Shown here in pieces: positions 11,481 through 23,120 of a stretch of DNA of 64,000 nt. Position numbers and translations under genes: made by a program. Each line of letters begins with the position of its first letter. Position 1 is the first letter of the stretch. The DNA comes from Przewalskia tangutica. Taxonomy: Eukaryota; Streptophyta; Magnoliopsida; Solanales; Solanaceae. The notes under the pieces were generated by a model. The model made no database searches. It was not told where the DNA came from and saw nothing but the letters and a program-made list of their open reading frames with translations. The stretch lies in NCBI GenBank assembly GCA_029844215.1, contig CM056738.1, positions 42,234,388 through 42,298,387 on the forward strand. Direction: 5' to 3'.

Positions 11481-12129
11481 GCGGTAGCTTGTGTATATCC
11501 TTAACCCTGTGAGCCTTGGTATGTTATGATGATCTCATTATTATGTATGTGCGAATAGCGTTGTGTAAATTGAGAGTTAGAAAACATGGTTAGTTGGGAG
11601 GTTAAGTATGGGTCATGGTAAGTGTGAACCCTAGACTATGTCACGATTGAGACCTTACGAGCGAGGTCGTCTTGAGTAAAAGATCTATTTTATGTTTGAC
11701 CTTTATCGAGTGCGTAGTGTGCGTGGGATATATATTTGTGTGATCACCCCGGTAATGTGAGATGGAAGTGGTAGCTTTCATGACTTGAATAGGTAAGATT
11801 GTTCGGATCGAGAACTAGAGAGTTGGCGTGATGGAGGGTCGGGTTGAGGCGTGTTGCGTGTCAACCCGTGAGTCTCGAATGAGGTGGGCCGGTCACCGGT
11901 GGTCCCGCCAGTGGTAGGGTCACGAGGTGCTAGCCCAAGTCTAGATGACCAGACGAGTTCGTGGATGCGTTCGACCGATGGTCGGGCCGATGGGGCAGCC
12001 TATCGTGTTCTTCTGGTCGTGGTCGTTCTCGGCATGTTGGTGTTGTCCGAAGGTTGTAAGGCTGCACGGTGCCTACCTTCACCTTATGACGCATGAAGCC
12101 AGTGGTGGCTATTTTCGTTTTCTAAGAAT
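11481..12129 (+). other. Interior of element C without recognisable coding
   Basis: Protease, reverse transcriptase and RNase H, which should lie between gag and integrase, are missing. The sequence shows no RT motif in any frame. Confidence 0.5.
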
Positions 12130-12400
12130 TTTACCAGCAGAGTTGGGAACTCGCGTGAGTCTCTCAGATCGTATTCACCCCGCCAGTTTTGATGTCGTGG
12201 TAGCCGTGAGGATCGTTGTCTCCTTTGGAGAGAAGTGTTTGGCTACCATTTCGGTGTTCGATGTCCTTGTGAAGCCTCAGGGCGGAGGTGTAAGTTGCGG
12301 CCGATTGGTTCGATGTTGGCAAGGTTCAGATAGTTGGTTCAGCTTGTTCCACAGATCGTGGATAGGGTGTACCAGTTTTGGAAATCAAGCGATTCGGAAA
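12130..12400 (+). pseudogene. Integrase scrap of element C
   Basis: A short reading LGTRVSLSDRIHPAS at about 12140-12185 resembles the L-G-T-x-V-x-x-S-T-A-F-H-P-Q-T-D block of gypsy integrases, around the third catalytic residue. The D/E residues themselves are not readable. The following 200 bases give no clear match. This would be all that remains of pol, so the internal deletion probably ran from the end of gag into integrase. The match rests on one short block. Confidence 0.45.
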
Positions 12401-12670
12401 TGTGGTACCTTTTGTTGGGTCATTGGCCGCATGCGACATTATGAAAAAGTGGTATCATTTCTTTTGTAAAGAGAAGGCGAAGGAAGTATATTGTAGACCC
12501 CGAGAGGTGGTTGCGGTGATGTTAGAGGTGTTTCCTCGTGGACTTGGATGTAAGTATTTTGAGTGGGTGTTTCGTGGCCGACGTGGTTTGTTTGTTCGTA
12601 AGTATAGTAGTGAAGACTATATCGCGCGCGCTTGTTTTGAGTTTGAAGGAACATTCGACGAATGTTTCGC

Positions 12671-12680
12671 GAGGGGAGAA
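12671..12680 (+). promoter_or_regulatory. Polypurine tract of element C
   Basis: GAGGGGAGAA lies directly before the 3' LTR start (TGTTATACC), the expected place for plus-strand priming. Confidence 0.85.
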
Positions 12681-13074
12681 TGTTATACCTCGTATTTCCG
12701 CAGTAGTATGCGTGGGGACGACGTAGAAATTTTCGAACTACAAAGTGGCTTGGCCGAATTAATTTTGCTCACAACACCCGATTAGAGTCGTTTTTGGACG
12801 AAACGGTTTGACAGCTTTTGTTTGGAAAATTACGGCGATGTGATATTTAATTTTTGCGGATTTTTACGAGAGACGAAAAATTTTTGACCAACCGGAGGGT
12901 GTCAATTGTCACCTCACATCGGAAGAGGTCGACGGCCAAATGGCTAAGCTTGCACGTTTTTTGTGCTTGTTTGGTCAAGGGGAGTTGGTAGGATATTTGT
13001 GTGTGGTAAATCTTGGCCCTACACTTGCACCACACTTGGCTCAATCTTGGCCATTGGTTGGCCTTGGCTTGTAC

Positions 13075-13082
13075 TATAAATA
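13075..13082 (+). promoter_or_regulatory. TATA box in 3' LTR of element C
   Basis: TATAAATA is in the same context as at 7240. A second TATAAATACC is present near 13255. Confidence 0.5.
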
Positions 13083-15039
13083 CCCCCCTCTTTGAAGACT
13101 TTCTTCATCCTAAAAATATTTCTAAGTGTTAAATTCTCCTCCCCTCTCTTGTGGTGTTCTCGTCCTAGCCTCCCTCTTCCCCTCGCCGAGCCCTCCCCTT
13201 GTGAAGGCCTTGTTGGCCGAGAGTTCTACCCCCCCCCTAGCCTAGTTGTCTCGTATAAATACCCCCCTTTTGTGGTATAGAAATACTCTCCAAAGTATTG
13301 TTATTATGTCCAAATACCTTGGCCCAAATACCTTGTAGTATTCCAAGGTTATACTTATACAAGCCCGGAAAAATACCATTATACTTTCCCTCAGTCTTAA
13401 AAACGAAACCCTAAAGAAAAACCTTCATAGTCGGTTGAAGTGTTTAGTAGAAGTTGAGTAGAACTTCTAAGGGTTGTTTGGAGCGGGTTGGAGCGCACGG
13501 AGTAGGAGCTAAACCTTGCTCAAAGCGACATTAAACTTGGATAATTTTGGGCTTATCGAGGTAATTACTATCGCCCTTCGTTGTAATTGGAAATTACATG
13601 TTGTTAGAATATATAGTTGAAGTATACTATATATAGAACTATACTTAGTATTGTGGCAATGTCTTTTGACTTAAGCCTGAAGAATTAAGAATCGAATCGA
13701 ATCAGTAATTACATAGGATCAGACATGAGACTTGTGTAGACATCTTGTGTTGTAGAATTGTACTCGCCCGTTAGATGTTAACCTCGGTTGGCTTGATAGC
13801 CAGGCCTCGATAGAGAGGAGATTTACGTGGCGTGAGGTGTCACAATTTTCGTAGAAAGTTCTGCGATGTTAATAAGCGCTTGTGGCCTTATAGGTCAAGT
13901 ACTACGTGTGGCGCGATTTACTTGGCTTGAGGAGTAGTCGATCGTTTGGGAGCGTTTTGCTATTAGTCGATACTGCCGCGAGGTATGTGAACCTCTTCCT
14001 ATCTCTTCTAGCATGATATGTGTGAACTATGTAGTACGGTAGACGTACATGTGTTAAATGTATTTGATTGGTTTGAAACATAAAGTGTTATAACGGCTTT
14101 ATGGGAAGTTGGTTATAACAGCTTTATGTAGATAAGAAAATACTTTGTGGTTTTTTTTTAAAAAAGGTAAATGATTTGTTTATAACTGGCTTGATGTGTG
14201 ATAATAAAGAACTTGTAGTATTTCAAAAGATTTCTGAAATCGTTTTGAAAAGAAGAGTAATACTTGGTTTTCGAAAACTTAAGAGTTATACTAGCTTTAT
14301 GGGAAGTTAGGTATAACGGCTTAAGAATGTTTTACTGATTTCGGGAATCAGGATGTGTATCGACAAACCAACTGCAGTTAATAAAAGGAAGTGTTTTGAA
14401 TAATTAAGTATTATTAAAACCAAGAGAAACTTCCATCCGCATAGAAGCTAAGATGAGACAAAATGATATTTCATTTCCTAGATCATGGTCATTGTAATAA
14501 GATTGTTATAAACAAGAATAAACTACTCACACGTGTGGCATATGTTTCTTAAATTGTTTTAAGGATTAAAACTACGAACTATGAAACCTTTCTAAAGTAA
14601 GAGGCTTGAGTAATTGAAAGTAGTAAACCGAACTTAGGAAAAGAACGTTGTTACTTGATTTTAAAAGGAAAGTGTTCGTTTACTTAATAATGTGAATCAC
14701 TCTAGTTTTATACTACGTATCGGGTGACTTTTATAAAAGGAATGTATCTCTTTAAAAGGACTTAACGTACATAGTACTTAGGGTTAAAACCCGACTATGA
14801 TATAAAATGGAAGTACTCGAGTTGTGTGTAACTTGCCTATGCTTGTTGTTGTGTAACTTGCCTATGCTTGCTTGTTGTGTAGCTCGCCTATGCTTGTTGA
14901 GATAACATTTGTTGTGCAAGTGTTGATATCAGTGACTCTTTGAGAAAGAATGGATCTTTTATGAAAGTTTAGAGGTATGGTAATTTGCTTGAGCTTGCTT
15001 GTGATAGCCCGGTTGCGTGATATATTGTTATTGTGGTTA

Positions 15040-15306
15040 CATGGACATGTCTACACCGACGTCAGATTCGGCATGTGGCTACGCCGGGTTGATTACCCGA
15101 TATATGGTTATTATCGTTCCATGGACGTGTCTACACCGATGTCAGATTCGGGCACGTGGCTACGCGCGGTGGTTGACCACCCAAGATATATTGTTGTTGA
15201 GGTTACACGGGCATGTCTACACCGATGTCAGATTCCGGTACGGCCATGCGCGTGTTGTCATTGTTGCATCATGGACATACGTCTACACCGATGTCAGATT
15301 CCGGCA
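15040..15306 (+). repeat. Minisatellite in 3' LTR of C, about 4 units
   Basis: This is the counterpart of the 9195-9470 array, with the core GTCTACACCGATGTCAG repeated four times at about 67-85 base spacing. Confidence 0.85.
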
Positions 15307-15910
15307 CGCGCCACGACGCGAACATGATGGATGTTGTGGCGCGAGTCCCACGGTTATATTTGAGTGGTGACTTTGAGGCGTGAGTCCCCGACTTGATCGC
15401 TTATGTTGCGTCGTATTTTGGTTATCATACATGTCCCGCTTTATAGGCTATTATGATTTCATTTACGGTATTTTACGCTTTCACATACTTGGTACACAGA
15501 TCGACCTCCTTGGGCCGCTCATGCCGCAGTAGAGGTACATCGGCCGTTGATCCCCGCTCTTAGGATCACCGCTCAACAGATTGGGAAGCTCCGCTTTCTC
15601 GAGGCTTATCTTTGTATGTTTCCGAGTCGTAGGTTCTTATACATTCGTGGGTATGGCGGCCCGTCCGTCATAGTTGTTGTATAAATCTTAGAGGTCCAGA
15701 GTAATCGCTGGCGGTGGTTTGTAAAAAGGATAAGCGTTTCGGCTTTTATATATATATACCAAGGCAATCGTTGTTGGCCTGTTTATTTAGTATGTCTCTC
15801 ATTTCATGTTTAAAGTTTTTATTTCCGCTGGTTTTCTCTGATGTTGGATCACTAGGGTGCCCGGGGTAAGGCACCAGTCACGGGCTCGGATTTCGGGGTG
15901 TGACAAACGT

Positions 15911-16202
15911 CTTGGGGTTTACCCCTCATTTATACTCTGACCCTGAAGGAGGTGGTAAAGCAGGGGGTATAACGTCTTGGGGCTTGCCCCTCATTTATAC
16001 TCTTACCCTGGAGAAGGTGGTATAACGCCTGGGCTTGCCTCATTTATACTCTTACCCTATCTCAACCGGCCACAAACAACACATAAAGCGTGTGGTACAT
16101 TCTTGGGGTTTACCCCTCACTTATACTCTTACCCTGGAGAAGGTGGTACAGCGTCTTGGGGGTTTACCCCTCACTTATACTCTTACCCTATATCGACCGA
16201 CC
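15911..16202. repeat. Minisatellite in LTR B, about 5 units
   Basis: Units of about 52-74 bases share CTTGGGGTTTACCCCTCA followed by TTATACTCTTACCCTGGAG. Element C inserted at the left edge of this array: its TSD AACGT is part of the repeat motif GGTATAACGT. Confidence 0.85.
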
Positions 16203-16410
16203 ATCAAACAAGACATAAGCACTACCATGTCTTCTATAAAAATCCGGGAATTTAACCCAAGTACTACAAGTAACGGAAGCATACCCGTGGAATCCCACAT
16301 CACTGCTTGCAGACGTCCCAAGAACTTATAACAAGACAAATTCTTCAACCGAGAGTCGCGAACTTAATAAAACATAATACTTGCACTCAAAGGCTATTAC
16401 CAGCATATAT

Positions 16411-16735
16411 AGGCAAGTTCTCAATTAACCAAGCCAAAGTACTTATCAAGGCACACATAGGATAAATTCTCATTTAACAAGCCAAAATACTTATCAGGAC
16501 ACAATTAGAATAAATTCTCATTTAACAAGCCAAAGTACTTATCAGGGCACAAATAGAATAAATTCTCATTTAACAAGCCAAAGTACTTATCCGGGCACAA
16601 ATAGAAAAATTCTCAATTTATCAAGCCAAAGTACTAATCAAGGCATACATAGAATAATTCTCTTTTAACAAGTCAAAGTACTTATCAAGGCACACTTAGA
16701 CAAATTCTCAATTTATCAAGCCAAAGTACTACGTA
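16411..16735. repeat. 48-bp tandem repeat in LTR B, about 7 units
   Basis: Each unit reads roughly ATTCTCATTTAACAAGCC, then AAAGTACTTATCAGGGCACA and AATAGAATAA. Seven successive units start near 16411, 16465, 16513, 16561, 16608, 16657 and 16704, and the last is partial. Confidence 0.85.
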
Positions 16736-19010
16736 CGTACATTCTTTTATAAAAGACTCATTTCTATGTAAAGCCCCAAGATACTAACACCCGTAGTATC
16801 AAGGCGTGTCTATTTTTCAAAGTAAGTTACTACACTTTTAGAAAACTCATTTCAAAGCTTGAAATCAAGTAACTCCAAATTTTCACAATCTAGGCAACTT
16901 ATGCCGATTAATCAAAATAGACAACTTTCAAAACCTTCCATAAAGCCGTTATAACCAACTTTCCATAAAGCCGTTATAACCCTTTATGGTTTTAGACGTA
17001 TCCATTCCTTCAATAACCAAGAGACTTATACTATTAAAACCAAGTATCACATACTTACAATTCAAGTTCTTAACCTTCAAAATACTTCAAGTCTCTTAAT
17101 AGTTAGAAAACAAGTTTTCTTCTACTTTTAAACCTCAAGTAACTTCACCCTTAACACAAGTTACTTCTCTTAAATCATGTCATTTCTCCTCTTTAAATCA
17201 AATAAGTAAATCACTCCTTTGACTCTAAAGTCATTATAATGACCTTTAGGTTTTAGAACTAAGGCCCTAGCCAAAAGATTTGGAAAACACTTCCTTTTTA
17301 AGACTACATGTACTTTAAGTAAAAATACCTTCACTTTTAAGAATCCAAACTTCATCAAGAAAATGGATTCTACAACTTACAATCTAAACATCAAAGTACA
17401 ATCAAGGAAGTACATAGAACAAATTCTATTTTAGGCAATCCAAATACAACCAAGGAATGGATCATTCAAGGAGTAGAACCTACTTTCTTTATCTTAAGGA
17501 ATCATGCTAGAAGAGGAGATAGTTCACATACCTTTCGGCTAAATCCACAAGCTGTCGAATACGCCGTACGTAGAAGTGTCAACCTATAATGGTCACAATA
17601 AGACTATCAATCTTCTAGTCTCTAACGTAGAATAATACTAAGTATTTGGTCTCTAATTCTACGGAAAATCGGGCAGCACTTCCTTTGTTTCTACTCACTT
17701 TGCCACCTTTTTCAAGGCCGAATACAATAACCAACAAGCCACATTTAAGGCTCCAAACAACAACCAAACAAAGGGGATTACACGCCTTACAATACGTGTA
17801 AAATTCCGCCCCACAATTCATACGAAGTAGTTCAATACTTACTTAGTCATTCTCGGCCAACAATGACTCAACACAAGTCCTTTCCAATTCTTTTTACAAT
17901 TCCAAGTTCTAAGGTCTAACATGTTATATAGTCTAAACAACTTCAACAACTACAATTTCCTTCCTAATACAACATGCGATGGCTTAAACGAATAATCAAC
18001 TTGAATTGTAGTCTTAAGGCTAACATGCTAGTTTTCGGATTAGGGTTCCAATAACCAATATCCTTATCAATACTCATACTATATATCTCATGCTTGCTAA
18101 TAACCATAGCTACAATCATAAGTAAGCCTTAACTATTAAAACGACAAAATTTATACCTTTCAAAGCCCTTAAAATTTCCAAGATCCAAAGTCGCTACTTA
18201 GCAATTCTTAGCTCCTTTCCTTAGGTTCCAATCCGCTCCAAGCACTCCTAGAGGCCTACGAAGAACCCATCTTCAAGTTCCAACTTCAAAGTCAAGAACT
18301 CCAATAGTTTCCGCTGCGACTAACGTGAAAACTCGCTTTTTCCAAATCTTTCTATTGAGATAACCTTACAACACCCTGGGGACATTGGGTTAAAGTCTTG
18401 TGGCTAATGGATCAAAATCACAAAATTTTGTGGGATATTCAACAAAGCCGAGAGCTACTCCATGAAGAACAACTAGTGTGATTTTTTTCTAAGTGTTAAA
18501 TGGCAAGTCTTGCACTAGTAGTAAGCTTATAACACACAATGGATGGCTTAGATAAAAACACTTGTATTAATTGGATGATAGGGATCAAGCCAAACGGCCT
18601 CGACTCGTCAACAATCTCAAGCTCTTAATTAGCAAGACTTATCTTCCACCATGGTAAATGACCATTTTACCCTTAACATTTTCGTCCAAGACCACTTGTT
18701 GGGGTGCCACGTGTTGCCCTCTCATTCGTCCATAAAATTTCAGAACCTCGGGCCCCACAAAATGTAAAATTCCTCGGGTGGGCCCCACGTGACCAAATCC
18801 GTAAAAATAAATTTTCATAGTGTTAATAAGTTCTATACTTTACAAATAATACATTTTGAGAATCCAATTCTCAACAACGAACATTTTTCCTTTCCGACGT
18901 CCGGAAGACTTTCCGTCGGAAAAACAATCCTTCCTTTCGTACTAATTTCCAAGTCTTGTGTTCCTTACGTACATTCACTTACACATGTCCTGAACTTACG
19001 GGGTGTAACA
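16736..19010 (-). other. Remainder of LTR B, non-coding
   Basis: AT-rich LTR body containing two tandem GCCGTTATAACC motifs at 16954-16980 and no coding signal. The G/C-richer end (18700-18960) would be the LTR start on the minus strand, where a promoter is expected, but no clear TATA box is seen. Confidence 0.5.
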
Positions 19011-20310
19011 TGTATGTTGCGGTTTTTTTGACTGATATTTTTGGCTTTTTGGTCGGAGTTCATTAAACTCCGGCGATCTCGATTGACTTTATTTTCGGAA
19101 TCTGTTTGTTGGTTTAGTCAGTGGGCTGATTTTTCTGATTTTTGATATCTCGTCGGAGTTCTAAAAAACTCCGGCGACTGTGTTGGTTTCGTTTTGTTGG
19201 TATCTGGCGATGTTCTGAAATTTTCCGGCGATCGTGGCTATCATGTTCGCTTTTAGATCGCTTTGACATTTGTGCCCTTTAACTAGTTTTTGTACTATTC
19301 TTGAAAACTCCGACGTGTTCGATGTGTTGTCGCCACTGGTTACTATTTTTTTGGACTGATTTTCGTCGTGTTTGGGGCTGATTTTTGACGATTTTGTCCC
19401 TGTCATTATTTTATTAAACTGATTGAGCAGATGCTACACTATTGGGTATTTACTGATTTGAACAAATACTACGCATGGCCAATGAAAAAGTTATCCGTCG
19501 ATTTTTGAGGTCTCCACAGTTGCAAAGACGGAAAATAAAATAAAATGAAGCTTTCTGGGCAATGATGATTTCTTCCACTTACACAGGATAACCAACACGC
19601 GCTGGCGAGGCGAATTTCGCAGCCGGACTTGTTTAGGATGTCCCACTTTATTTTTTATATATCTGAGCCCTCCGTGTTTAAAACTATTACTGTTTTGGCG
19701 CGAATCTGAAAGTTTTATTTATTTTATTGTTTCTAGCAATATTGGCCGATGAAGGAATCTCCGTCTGATTTCCAAGGTCTCCCCTGTACAAAAGACGGAT
19801 TTATTTTTTGGCTTTACTTATTAATTCTTGCTAATACTTTAAAATTATTTATTTTATTACTAACACTTTTACTAAGTATTCATCTTGTGCAGAAGGCCTA
19901 AAAAGGGCTAAAAGATGTCCCGAAGTTTTTATTCGATTTTAGCTTTATTATTTTGTATTGCATTCCATTGTAATTGTAAATTATGAAAACTGCTTAGAAT
20001 ATGTAGAATAAAAAAGACAATAAATAATTAACCTAGGTTTGAATGGATAACCGCAAGTTAGCGGATCTTAAAATAACCCCTTCCCTTTAGGATAATAAAG
20101 AACCCTGATCCAGAATCTCATTAATTTCGCAGACCATTAAATGGAGATTAATTGCAGTATTTTTATTGCAATAAATCAAGTGTCTTAATTCACTTAAATA
20201 ATTAGGTGGCGACTCCTCAAAATCAGCATTATTGCTCCATCCAGGGAACCGCGCAAAAGAATAATGTTGCGGATACCGTTCAGACCCCGAGGTCAAAAAC
20301 GGGCGCGACA

Positions 20311-21614
20311 GTAAGCACTTATAAGCAGATTTGACAGAAAAAGTCCCTTTCTTCTCCTTCAGCCAAACTAGACTATCTTCATCAATGGAAAAATCCTTGA
20401 AAAGTTCAAGGGTGCTGTAGAAATCTATCAACCTCTCCACTTCTCAATCATTGAGTAGTCTTATGAAACTGAAATTCCACCCTTGGTTGCCCCTAGCTTC
20501 CAAAATTGTTGCCCTCTTCTGTTGGTTCAAGTTATATATATCAGGAAACAGGAATGTTGTTCAATCCAAACATCATTCCAGAAGGATGTTTTTGTCTCCA
20601 TTGCCTACTTTGATCCTTGTATGTTTCCACACTTTAGGCCACTGATTCCTGATGGTTCTCCACAAACCAACACCATAAGGATTCTTCACTTCCTTTGTGA
20701 TCTATTGACCTTCCATTCTATATCTTGACAGGACCTGTTTCCACACAGACAGTTCATTTGAAACAAATCTTGATAGCCATTTCAGCCGAAGACTTTGGTT
20801 TTGTGTCCTCAGGTTCTTAATACCCATTCCTCCTGCTTGCTTAGTGGTTATGACTGTCAACCACTTCACCAATTTATTTTTATTTTTTGAGAAAACACCA
20901 AATGAATCTTCTTTTTCTCACTATTTCCGATGGTATCCAGCTTGTCAATGACATTCACTGACATGGGAAATACAGACATCATATAGGTTGGCATGGCACC
21001 AAGAACGCTATTAATAAGAGCCAGTCTACCTCCCAGTGATAGGTATTGGCTCTTCCAATTAACTAGTTTCTTCCCACATTTCTCCAACACTGTATTCCAA
21101 ATATCTTTAGATTTACTTTTAGCACCAGTGGCATGCCAAGGTATGTAATAGGAAGTTCTCCAATTCTTCCTCCCAAGATGTTGGCCATAAGATTAATGTC
21201 TGTGACCTCATTAACTGGATACACAAAGCTCTTCCCCCAATTGATGTGCAGTGCATATATAGCTTCAAAGAGGATAAAAATGACTCAGGTATTTCAATTG
21301 GTCACTTTCTGCATCACAAAATATTAGTGTGACAGCGTATTGAAGGTGAGATATTGTCGCTCCTTGATTCACCCCAGCATTGGTCTTGAACCCCCTGATT
21401 CTGTTATTAATCTGAGTTGTACTCAGCATGTCACTAAGTCCTCCCATTGCTAAAATAAATAGAAAAGTGGATAAAGGGTCCCCTTGTCTTAGACCTCTTT
21501 TAGAGGAGAAAAAAACCAAAATGTGATCCATTGATCAAAACTGAAAACTTGACAGTGCTGGTACAAAATTTTATCAAGTTAATCCATCTACAGCCAAACC
21601 CTATCTTCTCCAAA
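20311..21614 (-). pseudogene. L1 ORF2 reverse-transcriptase domain, decayed
   Basis: On minus, from 21614 down, the sequence reads FSVLINGSHFGFFSSKRGLRQGDPLS (across frames), IRGFKTNAGVNQGATISHLQ and later KLVNWKSQYLSLGGRLALIN, LPTYMMSVFPM-like, and EKKGTFSVKSAYKCLL at the LTR A junction. These are RT palm, thumb and connection blocks of plant L1. The catalytic YADD box is damaged: the line reads QYAVTLIFCDAE where QYADDTLIF is usual, so both aspartates are lost. Several frame changes are also present. Confidence 0.85.
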
Positions 21615-22485
21615 GTCTTCCATAGGAATTCCCAGTTTAATAGTACAAAGAGTCACATCAGATCACAGTCCTTTGATACTGGAATATGGCAACTGGGAGA
21701 AGATAAATTCTTCAAATTTGAGAATTGGTGGCTACAAACAAAAAATTTCAAGGGTAGGGTGAAAGCTTGGTGGGAAGTTGCGGTGTATGTAAGTAGGCCA
21801 GATTATATCCTATCGTGCAAACTGAGAGCTTTGAAGGTGAAGTTAAAAGAATGGAGTAGAACTGTACAAGGTAATTTGGGGTTACAAAAACAAAACATCC
21901 TCAATCAACTGTCTGAATAGGATGTGATACAAGACCAAAGACTTCTGACTAATGGTGAGGCTTATCTGAGGGCAGTCCTAACTGTGGAATTTGAGAACAT
22001 TAAAAGGGAGGAAGTGGCCTGGAGACAAAGATCCAGGGCTTTATTTCTCAAAGAGGTGATAGGAATACCAAGTATTTTCATAAAACTGCTACCTGTCACA
22101 AGAGGTATAACAACATTGACAACCTGCTGATCAATGGGCTATGGTAGATGAACCAACAAAGATTAGTGAGGAGATCACTAGTTTCTATCAAAATTTGTAC
22201 TCGAAACATAAACATGGAGACCATAATTCAATCCCAGAGTACAATCTATGATCAATGATGAAGATAATATCTTGTTACAGGGACAGTTTGGAGAGCCGGA
22301 AATTAAAGATTGTGTCTTGTCATGTTCAGGGGATAAAGCCCATGGTCCAGATGGGTTCTCTATGGCCTTCTTTTCTCATTGTTGGGATGTTGTAGGAGGG
22401 GATGTAGTAGATGCGGTTTTGAATTTCCATGAGCAAGGCTATTTTGAAAATAGCTTCAATGCCACTTTCATAGTTCTGCTGATTT
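21615..22485 (+). pseudogene. Inverted central block of L1 ORF2
   Basis: This block codes on the plus strand, opposite to the LINE around it. It reads FFKFENWWLQTKNFKGRVKAWW, SCKLRALKVKLKEWSRTVQGNLGLQKQ, AWRQRSRALFLKE and CVLSCSGDKAHGPDGFSMAFFSHCWDVVGGDV. These are the linker between endonuclease and RT and the first RT blocks of plant L1 ORF2. The flanking minus-strand pieces end in endonuclease C-terminal sequence on the right (EWEVSFRKI near 22490) and RT sequence on the left (LEKIGFG near 21600). Restoring the orientation puts the blocks in normal order but leaves a gap of about 110 residues, so an inversion came with a deletion. Stops at 21918 and elsewhere also break it. Confidence 0.85.
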
Positions 22486-23120
22486 CTTGATTTTTCTAAA
22501 AGACACTTCCCATTCTTTTGAAATAAAAAATCTGTCCAGCCTTGCTGCAATGTCATGACCTTCCCCTTTTTTTCCATGTAAACTTGCTACCTATGAGTGG
22601 TAGGTCCTCCAACTCCATGTCCTCTATAAATTCAGAGAGACCCTCCATTGCTTTATTGAATCTTGTACAATTCTTCTTCGCAGATGGAAATCTCACAGTG
22701 TTGAAATCTCCAGAGATCACCCATAAGGCCACTAAAGAGGCTTCTAACTGCCCCCAGTCCCCACCACACATCTTCCCTTTCCTCTCTACCATTAGGAGCA
22801 TAAATACTTGACAAATGCCAACAAAAATCTTGTGATTTGCCAGTAAATTTGCAAGTGATACAGTAAGAACCCACCTCATATACTTCTCCCTCCCAAACAC
22901 TACTGTCCCAAAGAAGAAGAATACCCCCCTAGTACCACTGGCCTCTAGTTGTGCATACTTCACCCACCTAAGCCCATAACTCTTTAATAATATCCCCTAT
23001 ATCACCTTCCAGCTTGGATTCCTGAAAACAATACACATCTGTCGTCCATTTGCTCACCATATTTTTATTTTCAGCCTCTTTATAGGATCATTAAAGCCCC
23101 TCACATTCCATGATTATTAA
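22486..23120 (-). pseudogene. L1 ORF2 endonuclease domain, decayed
   Basis: On minus the readings give WNVRGFNDPIKRLKIKNMVS (23110-23050), DVYCFQESKLEGDIGDIIKE, KYAQLEASGTRG, MGSYCITCKFTGKSQDF, SSIYAPNGREEREDVWW, WVISGDFNTVRFPS, and EDLPLIGSKFTW. These are the ordered motifs of an APE-type endonuclease: N-x-R-G, the QE/SKLE block, the Y-A-P block and the G-D-F-N metal and catalytic block. At least three frame changes separate them. The enzyme would nick target DNA to start reverse transcription. This piece lies immediately 5' of the inverted block. Confidence 0.85.

Larger units (their letters stand above)
6854..15905 (+). mobile_element. Ty3/gypsy element 'C' with two LTRs, pol largely deleted
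   Basis: Two LTRs of about 3.2 kb (6854-10060 and 12681-15905) flank only 2.6 kb of interior. The TSD AACGT is at 6849-6853 and 15906-15910. A primer-binding site follows the first LTR and a purine tract precedes the second. The interior has a decayed gag and a short integrase-like scrap, so the element could not move by itself. It is the innermost insertion of the left nest, inserted at the edge of a minisatellite in LTR B. Confidence 0.93.
12681..15905 (+). repeat. 3' LTR of element C
   Basis: It starts TGTTATACC and ends GGGGTGTGACA, with the TSD AACGT immediately after. It contains the same TATA box (13075-13082) and minisatellite (15040-15306) as the 5' LTR. Confidence 0.93.
6129..19010 (-). 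mobile_element. Solo LTR 'B' of a Ty3/gypsy element (minus orientation), interrupted by element C
   Basis: Read on plus it begins TGTCACGCCCCGAACC and ends GGGGTGTAACA. On minus this is TGTTACACCCC...GGGGCGTGACA, a common gypsy LTR form. Flanks are TATAT (6124-6128) and TGTAT (19011-19015), a TSD with one mismatch. Removing element C and its TSD leaves about 3.8 kb with no coding interior. It carries two minisatellites (15906-16202 and 16411-16735). It shares motifs such as CATAAAGCCGTTATAACC with the LTRs of C and of I, so the three seem related. Confidence 0.75.
5156..20310 (+). mobile_element. Solo LTR 'A' of a Ty3/gypsy (Tat/Ogre-like) element, itself interrupted
   Basis: The sequence starts TGTTGACACCC and ends GGGCGCGACA, flanked by GTAAG at 5151-5155 and 20311-20315. 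With one TSD pair and no interior, it is a solo LTR left by recombination between two LTRs. Net of its own insertion (6129-19010) it is about 2.3 kb. The AGGTGGCGACTCC block near 20206 and the GGTCAAAAACGGGCG end are typical of Tat/Ogre-type LTRs. A second copy starts at 60255. The insertion split L1 ORF2. Confidence 0.9.

Noticed and set aside
15911..16735. Regularly spaced repeats resembling a CRISPR array
   Set aside because: The units are directly tandem without unique spacers, and the sequence is a plant LTR.
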